A stretch of DNA of 15,682 nt from Methanomassiliicoccaceae archaeon (GCA_009776625.1 WRNL01000025.1:1-15682); one strand, 5' to 3'. Counted from the first letter of the stretch, positions 7,135 through 14,679 are shown. A program made the numbers and translations. Notes: generated from the letters alone by a model not told the origin.

Positions 7135-7139
7135 ATACT
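7129..7139 (-). promoter_or_regulatory. TATA box of the ArsR-HMA-ATPase operon
   Basis: Minus-strand GTATATTTGAG is centred near 7136, predicting a start near 7110 and a leader of about 16 bases. It overlaps the distal arm of the operator. Confidence 0.5.
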
Positions 7140-7144
7140 CCCAA

Positions 7145-7153
7145 GTTATAAAG
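7145..7153 (+). promoter_or_regulatory. TATA box of the ACR3-like transporter gene
   Basis: The 11-mer CAAGTTATAAA at 7142-7152 is identical to the one before the YegP gene (8231-8241). It predicts transcription from about 7175. AAGGAGGT at 7160-7167 would lie before that start, so it is unlikely to act as the ribosome-binding site. Confidence 0.45.
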
Positions 7154-7245
7154 CTTTCCAAGGAGGTCGCGGAATCCTTTATTACGTCCTGGGGCAATCC
7201 GCCATCGGTGATTTGACGGACGCTGGCCTCGGGACGTTGACGAAG

Positions 7246-8199
7246 ATGCAGCCCGTCCTCATCATCGCCGTGGCGCTCGCCGGGATACTGCTGGGGCAGC
7301 TCGCGCTCTTCTCGGAGAACGCCGGGGGCCTGATAGAGCCGTTCCTGATGGTCATGCTTTTCCTGATCTTCCTGAAAGTGGACGTGAGGGAGATAGGGCA
7401 GTCCTTCAGGAACGTCCGTTTCTCCTCCACATCGGTGCTGATAAACTTTGTCTGGACCCCCATCGTGGCCGTGATCCTGGGGTACGCCTTCCTGGGGGGG
7501 TCCGTGGACATGATGGTGGGGTTCCTGATGCTGCTGGTCACCCCCTGCACCGACTGGTACCTGGTATTCACGGGGATGTCCAAGGGGAACGTCCCCCTCA
7601 GCACGTCGATACTCCCGCTGAACCTGATACTGCAGGTGCTGCTGCTCCCGCTGTACCTCTTCCTCTTCCTGGGGACGGGGTCGTCCTTCGACATCGGGTC
7701 GATACTCCTGAGCATAGTCGTCGTCCTCGCGGTGCCCTTCGCGGCGGCGAACGCCGTCAAGGTCCTGGCGAAGGCCCTGGGCAGGAAGGACGCCGTGGAC
7801 GGCGGGGTGGATAGGCACGGGGACAACCTGCAGCTGGCCTTCCTCTGCATGGCGGTGTTCGCGATGTTCGCCTCATGCGGGAGCCTCATCACCGACGACC
7901 CCATGGTCATGGTCCAGATGCTGGTCCCCCTGGGGATATTCTTCATCCTCAACTTCGCCCTGTCGAGGGCGGTCGGCAGGGCGCTGGGGCTCCCCTTCGA
8001 CGACACCACGTCGCTCACCTTCACGACCATGGCGAGGAACTCCCCCCTCGCCCTGGCGATAGCGGCGGCGGCCTTCCCGGGGTCGCCCCTGATCATGCTG
8101 GTGCTCGTGGTCGGCCCCCTGATCGAGCTGCCCGTCCTCTCGCTGGCGTCGGCCGCCGTCCTGAGGATGAGGAGGAAAGCGGGCGCGGCGCCGGACTGA
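7246..8199 (+). CDS. ACR3/BASS-superfamily transporter (putative arsenite/metalloid efflux)
   Basis: An integral membrane protein of 317 residues from this ATG with about ten helices. TPCTDWYLVFTGMSKGNVPLS (Cys101) matches the conserved fourth-helix Cys segment of ACR3 arsenite permeases, and ARNSPLALAIAAAAFP with GPLIELPVL matches the late-helix signature. In classical ACR3 proteins the ARNSPLAL position reads SNNFELAI, whose Glu is important; here it is Pro-Leu, as in a related BASS branch, so the substrate is uncertain. It is divergent from the ArsR-ATPase operon. Family members usually have several residues before the QPVLI helix, so TTG at 7213 (or 7237) may be the true start; 7246 is the only ATG and no ribosome-binding site decides it. 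Confidence 0.8.
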   Translation: MQPVLIIAVALAGILLGQLALFSENAGGLIEPFLMVMLFLIFLKVDVREIGQSFRNVRFSSTSVLINFVWTPIVAVILGYAFLGGSVDMMVGFLMLLVTPCTDWYLVFTGMSKGNVPLSTSILPLNLILQVLLLPLYLFLFLGTGSSFDIGSILLSIVVVLAVPFAAANAVKVLAKALGRKDAVDGGVDRHGDNLQLAFLCMAVFAMFASCGSLITDDPMVMVQMLVPLGIFFILNFALSRAVGRALGLPFDDTTSLTFTTMARNSPLALAIAAAAFPGSPLIMLVLVVGPLIELPVLSLASAAVLRMRRKAGAAPD

Positions 8200-8234
8200 C
8201 CGGCCCGCCCGCCGGGCATGCGTAACGTAGCAAG

Positions 8235-8271
8235 TTATAAATGGAAATCAAACCCATGATTGGTCCGGTGA
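8235..8271 (+). promoter_or_regulatory. Promoter and ribosome-binding site of the YegP-like gene
   Basis: TTATAAAT at 8235-8242 predicts a start near 8264, and GGTGA at 8267-8271 lies 7 bases before the ATG at 8279. This is a short-leader gene with a typical archaeal ribosome-binding site. Confidence 0.6.
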
Positions 8272-8278
8272 CGGATAT

Positions 8279-8650
8279 ATGGGTAGATTCATCATAAAGC
8301 CGGCAAAGAATGGAGTGATGTTCAACCTTGTCGCGAACAACGGCAGGGTGATATGCACGTCACAGACCTATGCGAACGAGTCCTCGTGCCTCAGCGGCAT
8401 CGAGAGCGTGAAGACCAACAGCAGGTCCAAGATAGAGGACCAGACGGAAGAGGGCTTCAAGAAGCTCACCAACCCCAAGTACGAGATATTCTTCGACAAG
8501 GGCGACAAGTACCGTTTCCGCCTCAAGGCCATGAACGGGGAGATAGTCGCGGCGTCACAGGGCTACAAGAGCAAGGAGTCCTGCAAGAAGGGCATCGCGA
8601 GCATATCGAGGAACGCGGCCGACGCCCTCATCGTGAAAGAAGAGGAGTGA
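8279..8650 (+). CDS. YegP-family protein with two DUF1508 repeats
   Basis: A 123-aa protein with two tandem copies of the DUF1508 fold: residues about 3-55 (FNLVANNGRVICTSQTYANE, then SCLSGIESVK) and about 66-118 (FRLKAMNGEIVAASQGYKSK, then SCKKGIASI). In each copy a beta-hairpin with N-G and S-Q-x-Y is followed by a Ser-Cys helix. The family is widespread in bacteria and linked to stress responses, but its biochemical role is unknown. It is a single gene with its own promoter; it shares an identical 11-base TATA region with the upstream transporter gene. Confidence 0.9.
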   Translation: MGRFIIKPAKNGVMFNLVANNGRVICTSQTYANESSCLSGIESVKTNSRSKIEDQTEEGFKKLTNPKYEIFFDKGDKYRFRLKAMNGEIVAASQGYKSKESCKKGIASISRNAADALIVKEEE

Positions 8651-8662
8651 GCGCGGGGCGCA

Positions 8663-8684
8663 CGGCGGGGGACGCCCCCCGCCG
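8663..8684. terminator. GC-rich hairpin between convergent genes
   Basis: CGGCGGGGG and CCCCCGCCG form a 9-bp perfect stem with a four-base loop, followed on the plus strand by GCAATTTT. It sits 13 bases after the YegP stop and 13 before the end of the convergent antiporter gene, so it could end transcription from either side. Confidence 0.5.
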
Positions 8685-8696
8685 GCAATTTTCCAA

Positions 8697-10025
8697 TCAG
8701 GCCGAGGGGGACTCCCCCTCTTTCTCCGCCCGGATGCGCTCCTGCATGCGCCCGTAGGCCCAGAATATGAGCGGCGGCGCTATGACCGACGTGGCCAGGA
8801 CCATGAGTATCACGGAGGTGAACATCGAGCTGGAGAACACCCCCAGCGTCAGGCCTATGCTCGCAACGATTATCCCGACCTCCCCCCTCGGTATCATGCT
8901 CACCCCGATGAGCGTGGAGGAGTCCTTCGGCATCCTGCCCTTCCTCGCTCCCCAGTACCCGCTCAGGAACTTTGTGAGCACCGCGACCACCGTCATGGCC
9001 GCCAGCAGAGGTATCAGCCCAAGGTCGAAGTTGTCGAACCTGACCATCATCCCCACGTAGATGAAGAAGAACGGGAGCATGAACGATGTCAGGGCGTTGA
9101 AGTTCTCCTCGCAGGGCATGGTGTCCTTGAACTCGGCGAACAGCATCCCCGCGATGAACGCGCCGATTATGCCCGCCAGGCCGATTGTGGTGGACAGCGC
9201 GGACATCCCGAGGCAGACCAGGACTGCTATCCCGAGCATGCTGAGCTCGGAGGGGTGGGAATGCTTCTCGTGGAACTCCGACACGTCGTGGCCAACGGCG
9301 ATGTCCCCGTGCATGTCCGCGTTCCTGTACCTCTCCAGCATGTTGAGCCTCCTGATCTTCGCCAGCCTCTTTATGCGGGACACGAGCCCGAAGGCGAAGA
9401 CCAGGAACACGGCGACTATGACCGTGTTTATGACGATCGACGCGGTGTCGATGCCGGGCGTGACGATGCCGCTTATCACCGCGAGCAGGGACAGGCAGAG
9501 TATGTCGTCGATCACCGCCGCGCCGATGATGACCTTGGCCTCCACGCTGCCCATGGCGTTCATGTTCCTGAGCACCTCGATCGCTATGCCCGTGCTCATC
9601 GCGAACATCGCGGTGCCCACGAGCAGGGCGAGGTTGAAGTTGCCCGGGTCGAACGCCAGCATGAGCATCAGGCCGCCGAGCAGGGGTATCACTATGCCGA
9701 GCAATGCGACGTACATGGCGGTCCTGCCGACCTTCATCAGGTCGCTGAACTTCGTCTCCAGGCCCACCATGAACAGCAGGAATATTATCCCCAGCTCGCC
9801 CATCACGTGCAGGAAGTGGCCGTCCTCCTTCATGAACGCGTCAGGGTCGAAGTGCAGGAGGCCGCCGAAGTCGGGGAAGAACAGGATCAGGTTGATGAAT
9901 ATCACGCCGGCCAGTATCTCCCCGGTTATGGATGGGATCCTGAACCGCTCGAAGAGGCCGCCCAGCGCCTTCGCCGCAAGCAACAGTATGAATATCTGTA
10001 TGATTATGTACCCGATCTCGCCCAT
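8697..10025 (-). CDS. CPA2-family Na+(K+)/H+ antiporter
   Basis: A 442-aa polytopic membrane protein of the Kef/NapA type. RFRIPSITGEILAGV near the N-terminus and FLLFMVGLETKF (about 82-93) are family hallmarks. GAAVIDDILCL (Asp173-Asp174) carries the two-aspartate ion site seen in electrogenic members, and GLAGIIGAFIAGMLFA and MIPRGEVGIIVA match later conserved helices. No C-terminal TrkA-N/RCK domain is present. A hydrophilic loop between helices (about residues 217-262) is charged, with seven histidines between about 239 and 257. ATG 10025 is preferred over ATG 10031 because AAGGAGGT (10033-10040) is 7 bases away rather than 1. A TATA box overlaps the end of the MarR gene, giving a leader of about 100 bases, though read-through from MarR is possible. 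Confidence 0.92.
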   Translation of the reverse strand: MGEIGYIIIQIFILLLAAKALGGLFERFRIPSITGEILAGVIFINLILFFPDFGGLLHFDPDAFMKEDGHFLHVMGELGIIFLLFMVGLETKFSDLMKVGRTAMYVALLGIVIPLLGGLMLMLAFDPGNFNLALLVGTAMFAMSTGIAIEVLRNMNAMGSVEAKVIIGAAVIDDILCLSLLAVISGIVTPGIDTASIVINTVIVAVFLVFAFGLVSRIKRLAKIRRLNMLERYRNADMHGDIAVGHDVSEFHEKHSHPSELSMLGIAVLVCLGMSALSTTIGLAGIIGAFIAGMLFAEFKDTMPCEENFNALTSFMLPFFFIYVGMMVRFDNFDLGLIPLLAAMTVVAVLTKFLSGYWGARKGRMPKDSSTLIGVSMIPRGEVGIIVASIGLTLGVFSSSMFTSVILMVLATSVIAPPLIFWAYGRMQERIRAEKEGESPSA

Positions 10026-10032
10026 TCCCATT

Positions 10033-10040
10033 ACCTCCTT
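10033..10040 (-). promoter_or_regulatory. Strong ribosome-binding site deciding the antiporter start
   Basis: Minus-strand AAGGAGGT is 7 bases from the ATG at 10025 and only 1 from the ATG at 10031, so the inner start is favoured. Confidence 0.65.
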
Positions 10041-10085
10041 AACATTTCAAACACGTCCGCACCGGCCCCTGGCCGTTCCCGATGA

Positions 10086-10111
10086 GGGCGACCGCCACAA
10101 CGGCGACGCCC
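10086..10111 (-). other. Hairpin in the antiporter leader
   Basis: GGGCG pairs with CGCCC, then a small asymmetric internal loop, then CGCC with GGCG around a five-base loop. It lies between the predicted transcript start (about 10128) and the ribosome-binding site, within the untranslated leader. Its function is not known. Confidence 0.35.
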
Positions 10112-10150
10112 GCGCCCCTCAACGAAAGGAATCCGAGATTGAGCGAGGGT

Positions 10151-10158
10151 ATTTATAA
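10151..10158 (-). promoter_or_regulatory. TATA box of the antiporter gene
   Basis: Minus-strand TTATAAAT lies immediately downstream of the MarR stop codon and predicts a transcript start near 10128. Confidence 0.5.
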
Positions 10159-10159
10159 T

Positions 10160-10627
10160 TTACTTACCAACCGTCAAGGAGAGCTCCTCCATCTTGCGCT
10201 TGATCTTAGCCAGCGCCCGCTCCATTGCGGTGAACTCCTCGTCGGTCAGGTCCTCCATGAGGATCCCGAACAGCTCGTCGAAGGCGGCGGAGACCCTCAT
10301 CTTTGCCTCCATGCCCTTCTCGGTCAGCACGATGGAGTGCTCCTTCCCGGACTCCGCGATGTTGGCGGCGAGGCCCGCGCCGAGGAGGTGCTTGACCGCC
10401 CGGGTGGTGAGGGACTTGTGGACGCAGACCCTCTCCGTCACCTCCTTCAGGGAGGCTCCCCTGTCATCATCGAGGATCATGAGGAACACCGCCTGGCTCT
10501 CGGTGAGGCCCGTTTCGCCGATGCGCTCGGTTATGAACCTGCTGATGAAGGACTTGAAGGGCTGGGGGTTCATGTCGAAGGACCCCCCTAGAAAGGCCCT
10601 CGAGCGTGCGGCTTCCTCCTCGACCAT
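10160..10627 (-). CDS. MarR-family transcriptional regulator
   Basis: A 155-aa winged-helix protein. An N-terminal dimerisation helix (PQPFKSFISRFITERIGETG) precedes LTESQAVFLMIL and the helix-turn-helix ASLKEVTERVCVHKSLTTRA with VKHLLGAGLA. The wing (NIAESGKEHSIVLTEKG) follows, then C-terminal dimer helices. MarR proteins usually sense small anionic ligands and repress neighbouring transporters or their own gene. The antiporter directly downstream on the same strand is the natural candidate target. The start at 10627 is chosen because the TATA box centred at 10654 is 27 bases before it; residues in the longer frame (to 10735) do not look conserved. It ends in TAA. Confidence 0.87.
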   Translation of the reverse strand: MVEEEAARSRAFLGGSFDMNPQPFKSFISRFITERIGETGLTESQAVFLMILDDDRGASLKEVTERVCVHKSLTTRAVKHLLGAGLAANIAESGKEHSIVLTEKGMEAKMRVSAAFDELFGILMEDLTDEEFTAMERALAKIKRKMEELSLTVGK

Positions 10628-10649
10628 ACCCGTCGGAGGGGCTTGGCCG

Positions 10650-10659
10650 TTTATTAATT
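10650..10659 (-). promoter_or_regulatory. TATA box of the MarR gene
   Basis: Minus-strand AATTAATAAA is centred near 10654, 27 bases before ATG 10627, predicting a leaderless transcript. Confidence 0.55.
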
Positions 10660-10781
10660 GAATGGTGTGTCTGCCCACCGCTACAGTCGAAAGGGGGCCA
10701 CTGCCATCACGTGTCTCACGCCGCCCGGAATCCATAGAGGGGTCATCGGCATAGCGTCGGGCGCCCAGTGAGGCCCCCGAC

Positions 10782-11123
10782 TCAATCCATCCAGTCTATG
10801 AACGTCCTTTCATAAGGCGGGTCGTTAAGCTCACCAGAGCCTATGTGAAGAACGGCTTTTCTCAGCTCGACCCTGCCCTTGTTAGCGTCCATATAGTCCC
10901 AAAGCGGCAGGAACTCGTCGCCTGTCCAATCGTCCGATGGGATGCACGACACGGTATAGTGGAGGAGTTCCGCCCTCGCCGGGATGACCTCGAAGAGATA
11001 TACGATGGGGTGCGACGTAGATAAAAACCTCTTGAACGCGAAGTGGACCAGCCCGCCGTTGTGATCCGCAAAGCCGAAATAGCTATGGTCGTACCATTCA
11101 TAAATCACGTGAACCCTTTCCAT
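10782..11123 (-). CDS. Hypothetical acidic 113-aa protein
   Basis: Not recognised. The sequence begins MERVHVIYEWYDHSYFGFADH, is rich in aromatic and acidic residues, and has no signal peptide, membrane segment or cysteine motif. Beta-strand-like stretches such as YLFEVIPARAELLHYTV suggest a small soluble domain. It ends in WMD and a TGA stop. The frame is open up to 11183, but MERVH at 11123 is the better start: the longer N-terminus is Gly-rich and TATA-like CTTTATTTC near 11175 would place the transcript start near 11149. It lies downstream of the DNA methyltransferase gene on the same strand, 218 bases away, so a shared transcript is possible but unproven. Confidence 0.6.
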   Translation of the reverse strand: MERVHVIYEWYDHSYFGFADHNGGLVHFAFKRFLSTSHPIVYLFEVIPARAELLHYTVSCIPSDDWTGDEFLPLWDYMDANKGRVELRKAVLHIGSGELNDPPYERTFIDWMD

Positions 11124-11183
11124 GCAACCCCCGCCCTCACCCCGGAGTCCGTGACCCATCAAGGGGAAATAAAGATGGCGCAT

Positions 11184-11341
11184 GGATCCTTAGGCGCGAC
11201 AGGCGCAGACCCCCATCCCATCCAGCGCTGACCGGGTGCCACGGGGGCGTGGCCCATCTACGGCCGTCGGTTTGTTCATGGTCATCGTCAGGGATGCCGA
11301 AGATGGCCAGTCTGCCTGCGCCTCGGTGTTCCCGAGGCCGG
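11184..11341. other. Intergenic region with a small hairpin, no gene seen
   Basis: The short frames are not convincing. GCCACG and CGTGGC at 11238-11253 form a perfect 6-bp stem with a GGGG loop, downstream of the methyltransferase gene. There is no T-run after it on the minus strand, so terminator function is uncertain. Confidence 0.35.
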
Positions 11342-12934
11342 TCAGCCCTCTTCCACCAGTCTGGCGCCTGTGGGGCAACCGGCTCCCTGCCCCCCGCTGG
11401 CAGGAGGGCCTCCTGCGTTTTTCGGCACTCGCTCGATGAAACCCCTGTACATGTCGGGGGTGATGGACGGCGGGAGGCTTAGGCGCTCTTCCGTCTCGCA
11501 AAGCCGCCCATAGGTGAGCACGCCCGACATCTTCCCGAAATCTATCCTTTCAAGGACTTTTTTCGTGTAAGGCCTTTTCGAGTCAGGGAAAGAGATGCCC
11601 TTCAGGAACGATTGGACCTCGTCCGAGTTCAGCATCAGCATCGCAACATACGCATCCCCGTAAGTGGGGAAGCTCAGGAAGTAGCAGGTGTCGTCCACCA
11701 TCATGGGCCTCTCCCCATGGAGCAACGCGAACAAGGGCTTTTTGTAGAACCCGGACACGCCCACCTTGTATCTCGAGAAAGAGTAGTCCCCCACCCCGAA
11801 CACGCTGAACGGGGGCGAGCCCCTGTAAACCGAGCTTCTCCGGTTATCGAAGGATCGTCTGTTCTCGCAGAGGTAGCCCCATGTTCTGGGGGCGGCGGCC
11901 ATCAGGGCCGACGTGTCCTCTTTGACCCTTATCTGCGGGACTATGACGTACTTCGAGGTTTCGGATATGATGTGCTTCTTCAACCCGCTGCTCTTCACAA
12001 GGGGGAAGACGCACACATCCTCTATGTCCACGGTTTCTAATCGGCCGTTAAGGTACACACCGTCCTTTTTTGTAAGCTCCATCACGGGTGAGCAGTCGTG
12101 TTTGATGCCCTGCCTCCATTCGAAGCAGCACGCCCCGTCGAACCGGGCGTCCACGCCCCCCATCTCCGAACGGAGCCTCCCATCAGCGTAGGCGACCCTC
12201 GAAATCTCTTTCTCAGGCTCCGAGAAGTCGTACACCCCGCATTGTTCCTGGCAGACCCGCCCGGCACCGAGCCGGATGACCAAAAGGCAGCCGCTCGCAG
12301 ACACGCCGAACACTCTTTTCGCGTCTATGTTCAGCATCCTCATGTCACTGAAGCCGATGTGGCTCCGCATCATCTCCTTGAACACGTTCCTCGCAACGGT
12401 AGTCTTACAGAGCATCGCGATGACGGTGTCCGTGGCCTCGAACGCCTCGACGATGGTCATAATCATGTACTCGCTGATGTCGAAGTTCGAGCTCCCTGTG
12501 AGCGCATCGATCCCCCTCATCCTTTTGAAGTTCGATTTTACGGGCAGGTTGCCCCCACCAAGCGTTGACAGGGTGCTGTTGTTGACCCATGGAGGGTTGC
12601 CGATGACTAAAAACCTGTTTTTCGACGGATCCGGTCCCAACACAGTATTAAAATCGAAGTCGAAAAGGTCGTGGTTGATTAACACAGGGAGCCTGCCGCT
12701 CAGGAGCCTCGCCGCCTCCGCCAGGTATCCGCTGTCTATATCGATCCCGTAAAGCCGGCTCAGGGGGAAGTGCCTTGCGGCGGAGAGAAGGAAATTGCCG
12801 ATGCCGCATGTCGGCTCGATAACGGCATCCGGGTCTGCCCCCATGAACCTCTTAATGTAGCCGCACACCTCGTCGGCGAAGGGCAAAGGCGTCTGATAGT
12901 CACCGAACTCTCTCTTTCTCGCATCCCCACTCAT
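11342..12934 (-). CDS. Solitary N6-adenine-type DNA methyltransferase (M.TaqI/Eco57I-like)
   Basis: A 530-aa protein. FGDYQTP (10-16) is motif X, EPTCGIGNFLL (40-50) is the SAM-binding motif I, YGIDID (62-67) motif II, HDLFDF (88-93) motif III, and GNPPW (112-116) the catalytic NPPW-type motif IV of N6-adenine enzymes in gamma (X-first) order. The C-terminal half, with YSFSRYKVGVSGFYKKPLFA and the CYFLSFPTYGDAYVAMLMLN segment, resembles the target-recognition region of TaqI-like enzymes. No nuclease motif is seen in it or its neighbours, so it is either an orphan methylase or one half of a separated system. The last 25 or so residues are Gly/Pro-rich and look non-conserved, possibly a frame extension past an older stop. 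TATA-like TTCTTAAATC near 12972 gives a short leader. Confidence 0.87.
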   Translation of the reverse strand: MSGDARKREFGDYQTPLPFADEVCGYIKRFMGADPDAVIEPTCGIGNFLLSAARHFPLSRLYGIDIDSGYLAEAARLLSGRLPVLINHDLFDFDFNTVLGPDPSKNRFLVIGNPPWVNNSTLSTLGGGNLPVKSNFKRMRGIDALTGSSNFDISEYMIMTIVEAFEATDTVIAMLCKTTVARNVFKEMMRSHIGFSDMRMLNIDAKRVFGVSASGCLLVIRLGAGRVCQEQCGVYDFSEPEKEISRVAYADGRLRSEMGGVDARFDGACCFEWRQGIKHDCSPVMELTKKDGVYLNGRLETVDIEDVCVFPLVKSSGLKKHIISETSKYVIVPQIRVKEDTSALMAAAPRTWGYLCENRRSFDNRRSSVYRGSPPFSVFGVGDYSFSRYKVGVSGFYKKPLFALLHGERPMMVDDTCYFLSFPTYGDAYVAMLMLNSDEVQSFLKGISFPDSKRPYTKKVLERIDFGKMSGVLTYGRLCETEERLSLPPSITPDMYRGFIERVPKNAGGPPASGGQGAGCPTGARLVEEG

Positions 12935-13058
12935 AGTTCTGCACCCCGTCCACAGAGTCGATTCGATTTAAGAATATTGTGCATATGACCACGGCATTGC
13001 GGGAACCGAGGGTCATTGCCGATAGAGCGCAAGCCCAGAATGTCGAAGTGAGAATGAG

Positions 13059-13131
13059 TGCGGACGTCGGGATTCGAACCCGAGTTCTAACCTTGGCAAG
13101 GTCAAGTGATAACCAGCTACACTACGTCCAC
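13059..13131 (-). tRNA. tRNA-Gly (anticodon GCC)
   Basis: The 73-base minus-strand gene folds into a full cloverleaf. The acceptor stem GTGGACG pairs with CGTCCGC (one G-U). The D arm has GTG/CAC. The anticodon stem TGACC/GGTTA closes the loop TTGCCAA with anticodon GCC. The T arm is TCGGG-TTCGAAT-CCCGA. The discriminator is A; CCA is not encoded and there is no intron. Confidence 0.96.
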
Positions 13132-13156
13132 GGTGTCCCTCACAATCTACTTTTCC

Positions 13157-13164
13157 GATATAAA
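13157..13164 (-). promoter_or_regulatory. TATA box of tRNA-Gly
   Basis: Minus-strand TTTATATC is centred about 29 bases before the tRNA 5' end, as expected for an archaeal tRNA promoter. Confidence 0.7.
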
Positions 13165-13185
13165 CCTTATTGTCTGCGGAGGTCC

Positions 13186-14679
13186 TCACATCACGCGCTG
13201 ACCCTGGTAGAGGGAGTTGTTCTGGTAGGCCGGCTCGCATGTTATGTGCAGCCCGAGCCTCTTAAGGGTGGAGTCCTCCACCGACGACAGGATCACGGAC
13301 GAGTGCATCTCGCAGCCTCTCAGCCACGGGAGGCGCTCCAGCGCGGCCCTCGCCGAAGGGTCGGTCTGCGCCGATATGGACAGCGCTATCAGCATCTCGT
13401 CCGCATGCAGCTTGGTGTTCCTGAAGCCGAGGTCCTTGGTCTTGAGGTCCCGTATGGGCTCCAGGATGGTCGGCGAGATGAGGAGCATCCCGTCGTCTAG
13501 GCCGGCCACCGCCTTTATGGCGTTCAGTATGACCGCCGAGCTGGCGTCCAGCAGGTCCGAGGACTTCCCGGTTATTATCGTCCCGTCCTCCAGCTCTATC
13601 CCGGCCACGGGCACGCCGATCTCCGCCGCCCTGCCCATGACCGCCGGGATGACCCCCCTCTCGTTAGGGCTTATGCCGGCGTTCCTCATGAGGAGCTCCA
13701 TCCTGGACACCATCTCGTCGGACGCCCCGCCCTGTTTCCTCTCCTTAAGGAGCCCGTAGTACCTCCGTATGACCTCGAGCCTCGCCGCCTTCGACACGGT
13801 CCCGTCGTCCGTGATGCAGAACCCGGCCATGTTGACGCTCATGTCGGTCGGCGACCTGTACGGCGACTCCCCCAGTATCCTCTCCAGCATCGAGTTCAGC
13901 ACGGGGAATATCTCTATGTCCCTGTTGTAGTTGACCGCGCTCTCCTTGTACGCCTCGAGGTGGAAGGGGTCGATCATGTTCACGTCCCCCAGGTCCATGG
14001 TCGCCGCCTCGTACGCCAGGTTGACCGGGTGCTTGATCGGCAGGCTCCACACGGGGAACGTCTCGAACTTGGCGTACCCGGCGGACACGCCCCGCTTGTT
14101 CTCGTGGTACAGCTGCGACAGGCAGACGGCCATCTTGCCGCTCCCCGAGCCCGGGGCGGCGACGACCACGAGCGGCCTGCTGGTCTTCACGAACTCGTTC
14201 CTCCCGAACCCGCCCTCGCTGACGATGCCCTCCACGTCCAGCGGGTACCCCTCTATGGGGTAGTGCCTGTACGCCTTGACGCCGAGGGCCTTCAGCCTCC
14301 TCTCGAACGCCACGGCGGCCGGCTGCTTGGCGTAATGGGTCATAACCACGCTCTCCACGAACATCCCCATCTCCCTGAACGAGTCTATCATCCTCAGGGC
14401 CTCCATGTCGTAGGTTATGCCGAGGTCGCCCCTCATCCTGTTCATCGCGACGTCGTCGGCGTTGACCACGACGATCGCCTCGACGGAGTCCCTCATCTGC
14501 ATGAGCATCCTTATCTTGCTGTCGGGCCTGAACCCCGGTAGGACCCGGGAGGCATGGTAGTCGTCGAAGAGCTTCCCCCCGAACTCAAGGTACAGTTTTC
14601 CCCCGAATTTGTCAATCCTTTCCTTTATGCGCTCCGACTGTACGCTGATGTACTTCTCATTATCAAAACCGACCGTCAT
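13186..14679 (-). CDS. DUF1846 (UPF0371) family protein
   Basis: A 497-aa soluble protein, the usual length for this family. It starts MTVGFDNEKYISVQSERIKER and continues with KLYLEFGGKLFDDYHASRVLPGF, the most recognisable DUF1846 segment. A glycine-rich loop, APGSGSGKMAVCLSQLYHE (175-193), resembles a nucleotide-binding P-loop, and NRDIEIFPVL and ITGKSSDLLDASSA are also family-like. Its reaction is not known to me; the family occurs mostly in anaerobic bacteria and some archaea. It stands alone between tRNA-Gly and the AT-rich right end. The upstream region has an inverted repeat around a weak TATA-like sequence, which could be an operator. Confidence 0.92.
   Translation of the reverse strand: MTVGFDNEKYISVQSERIKERIDKFGGKLYLEFGGKLFDDYHASRVLPGFRPDSKIRMLMQMRDSVEAIVVVNADDVAMNRMRGDLGITYDMEALRMIDSFREMGMFVESVVMTHYAKQPAAVAFERRLKALGVKAYRHYPIEGYPLDVEGIVSEGGFGRNEFVKTSRPLVVVAAPGSGSGKMAVCLSQLYHENKRGVSAGYAKFETFPVWSLPIKHPVNLAYEAATMDLGDVNMIDPFHLEAYKESAVNYNRDIEIFPVLNSMLERILGESPYRSPTDMSVNMAGFCITDDGTVSKAARLEVIRRYYGLLKERKQGGASDEMVSRMELLMRNAGISPNERGVIPAVMGRAAEIGVPVAGIELEDGTIITGKSSDLLDASSAVILNAIKAVAGLDDGMLLISPTILEPIRDLKTKDLGFRNTKLHADEMLIALSISAQTDPSARAALERLPWLRGCEMHSSVILSSVEDSTLKRLGLHITCEPAYQNNSLYQGQRVM

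Noticed and set aside
6814..7245. Upstream extension of the ACR3-like frame to 6814
   Set aside because: It runs antisense through the ArsR gene and the operator; the conserved transporter sequence only begins near 7246.
9061..10158. 365-codon plus-strand frame opposite the antiporter
   Set aside because: Ser/Met/Pro-rich antisense shadow with no domain; the antiporter on the other strand is clear.
10736..13131. Genomic island integrated at tRNA-Gly carrying the methyltransferase
   Set aside because: The methylase lies on the 3' side of the tRNA, but I saw no duplicated tRNA 3' end and no integrase.
13013..13240. 75-codon minus-strand frame across the tRNA
   Set aside because: It is mostly tRNA-Gly sequence and flanks, so coding is unlikely.
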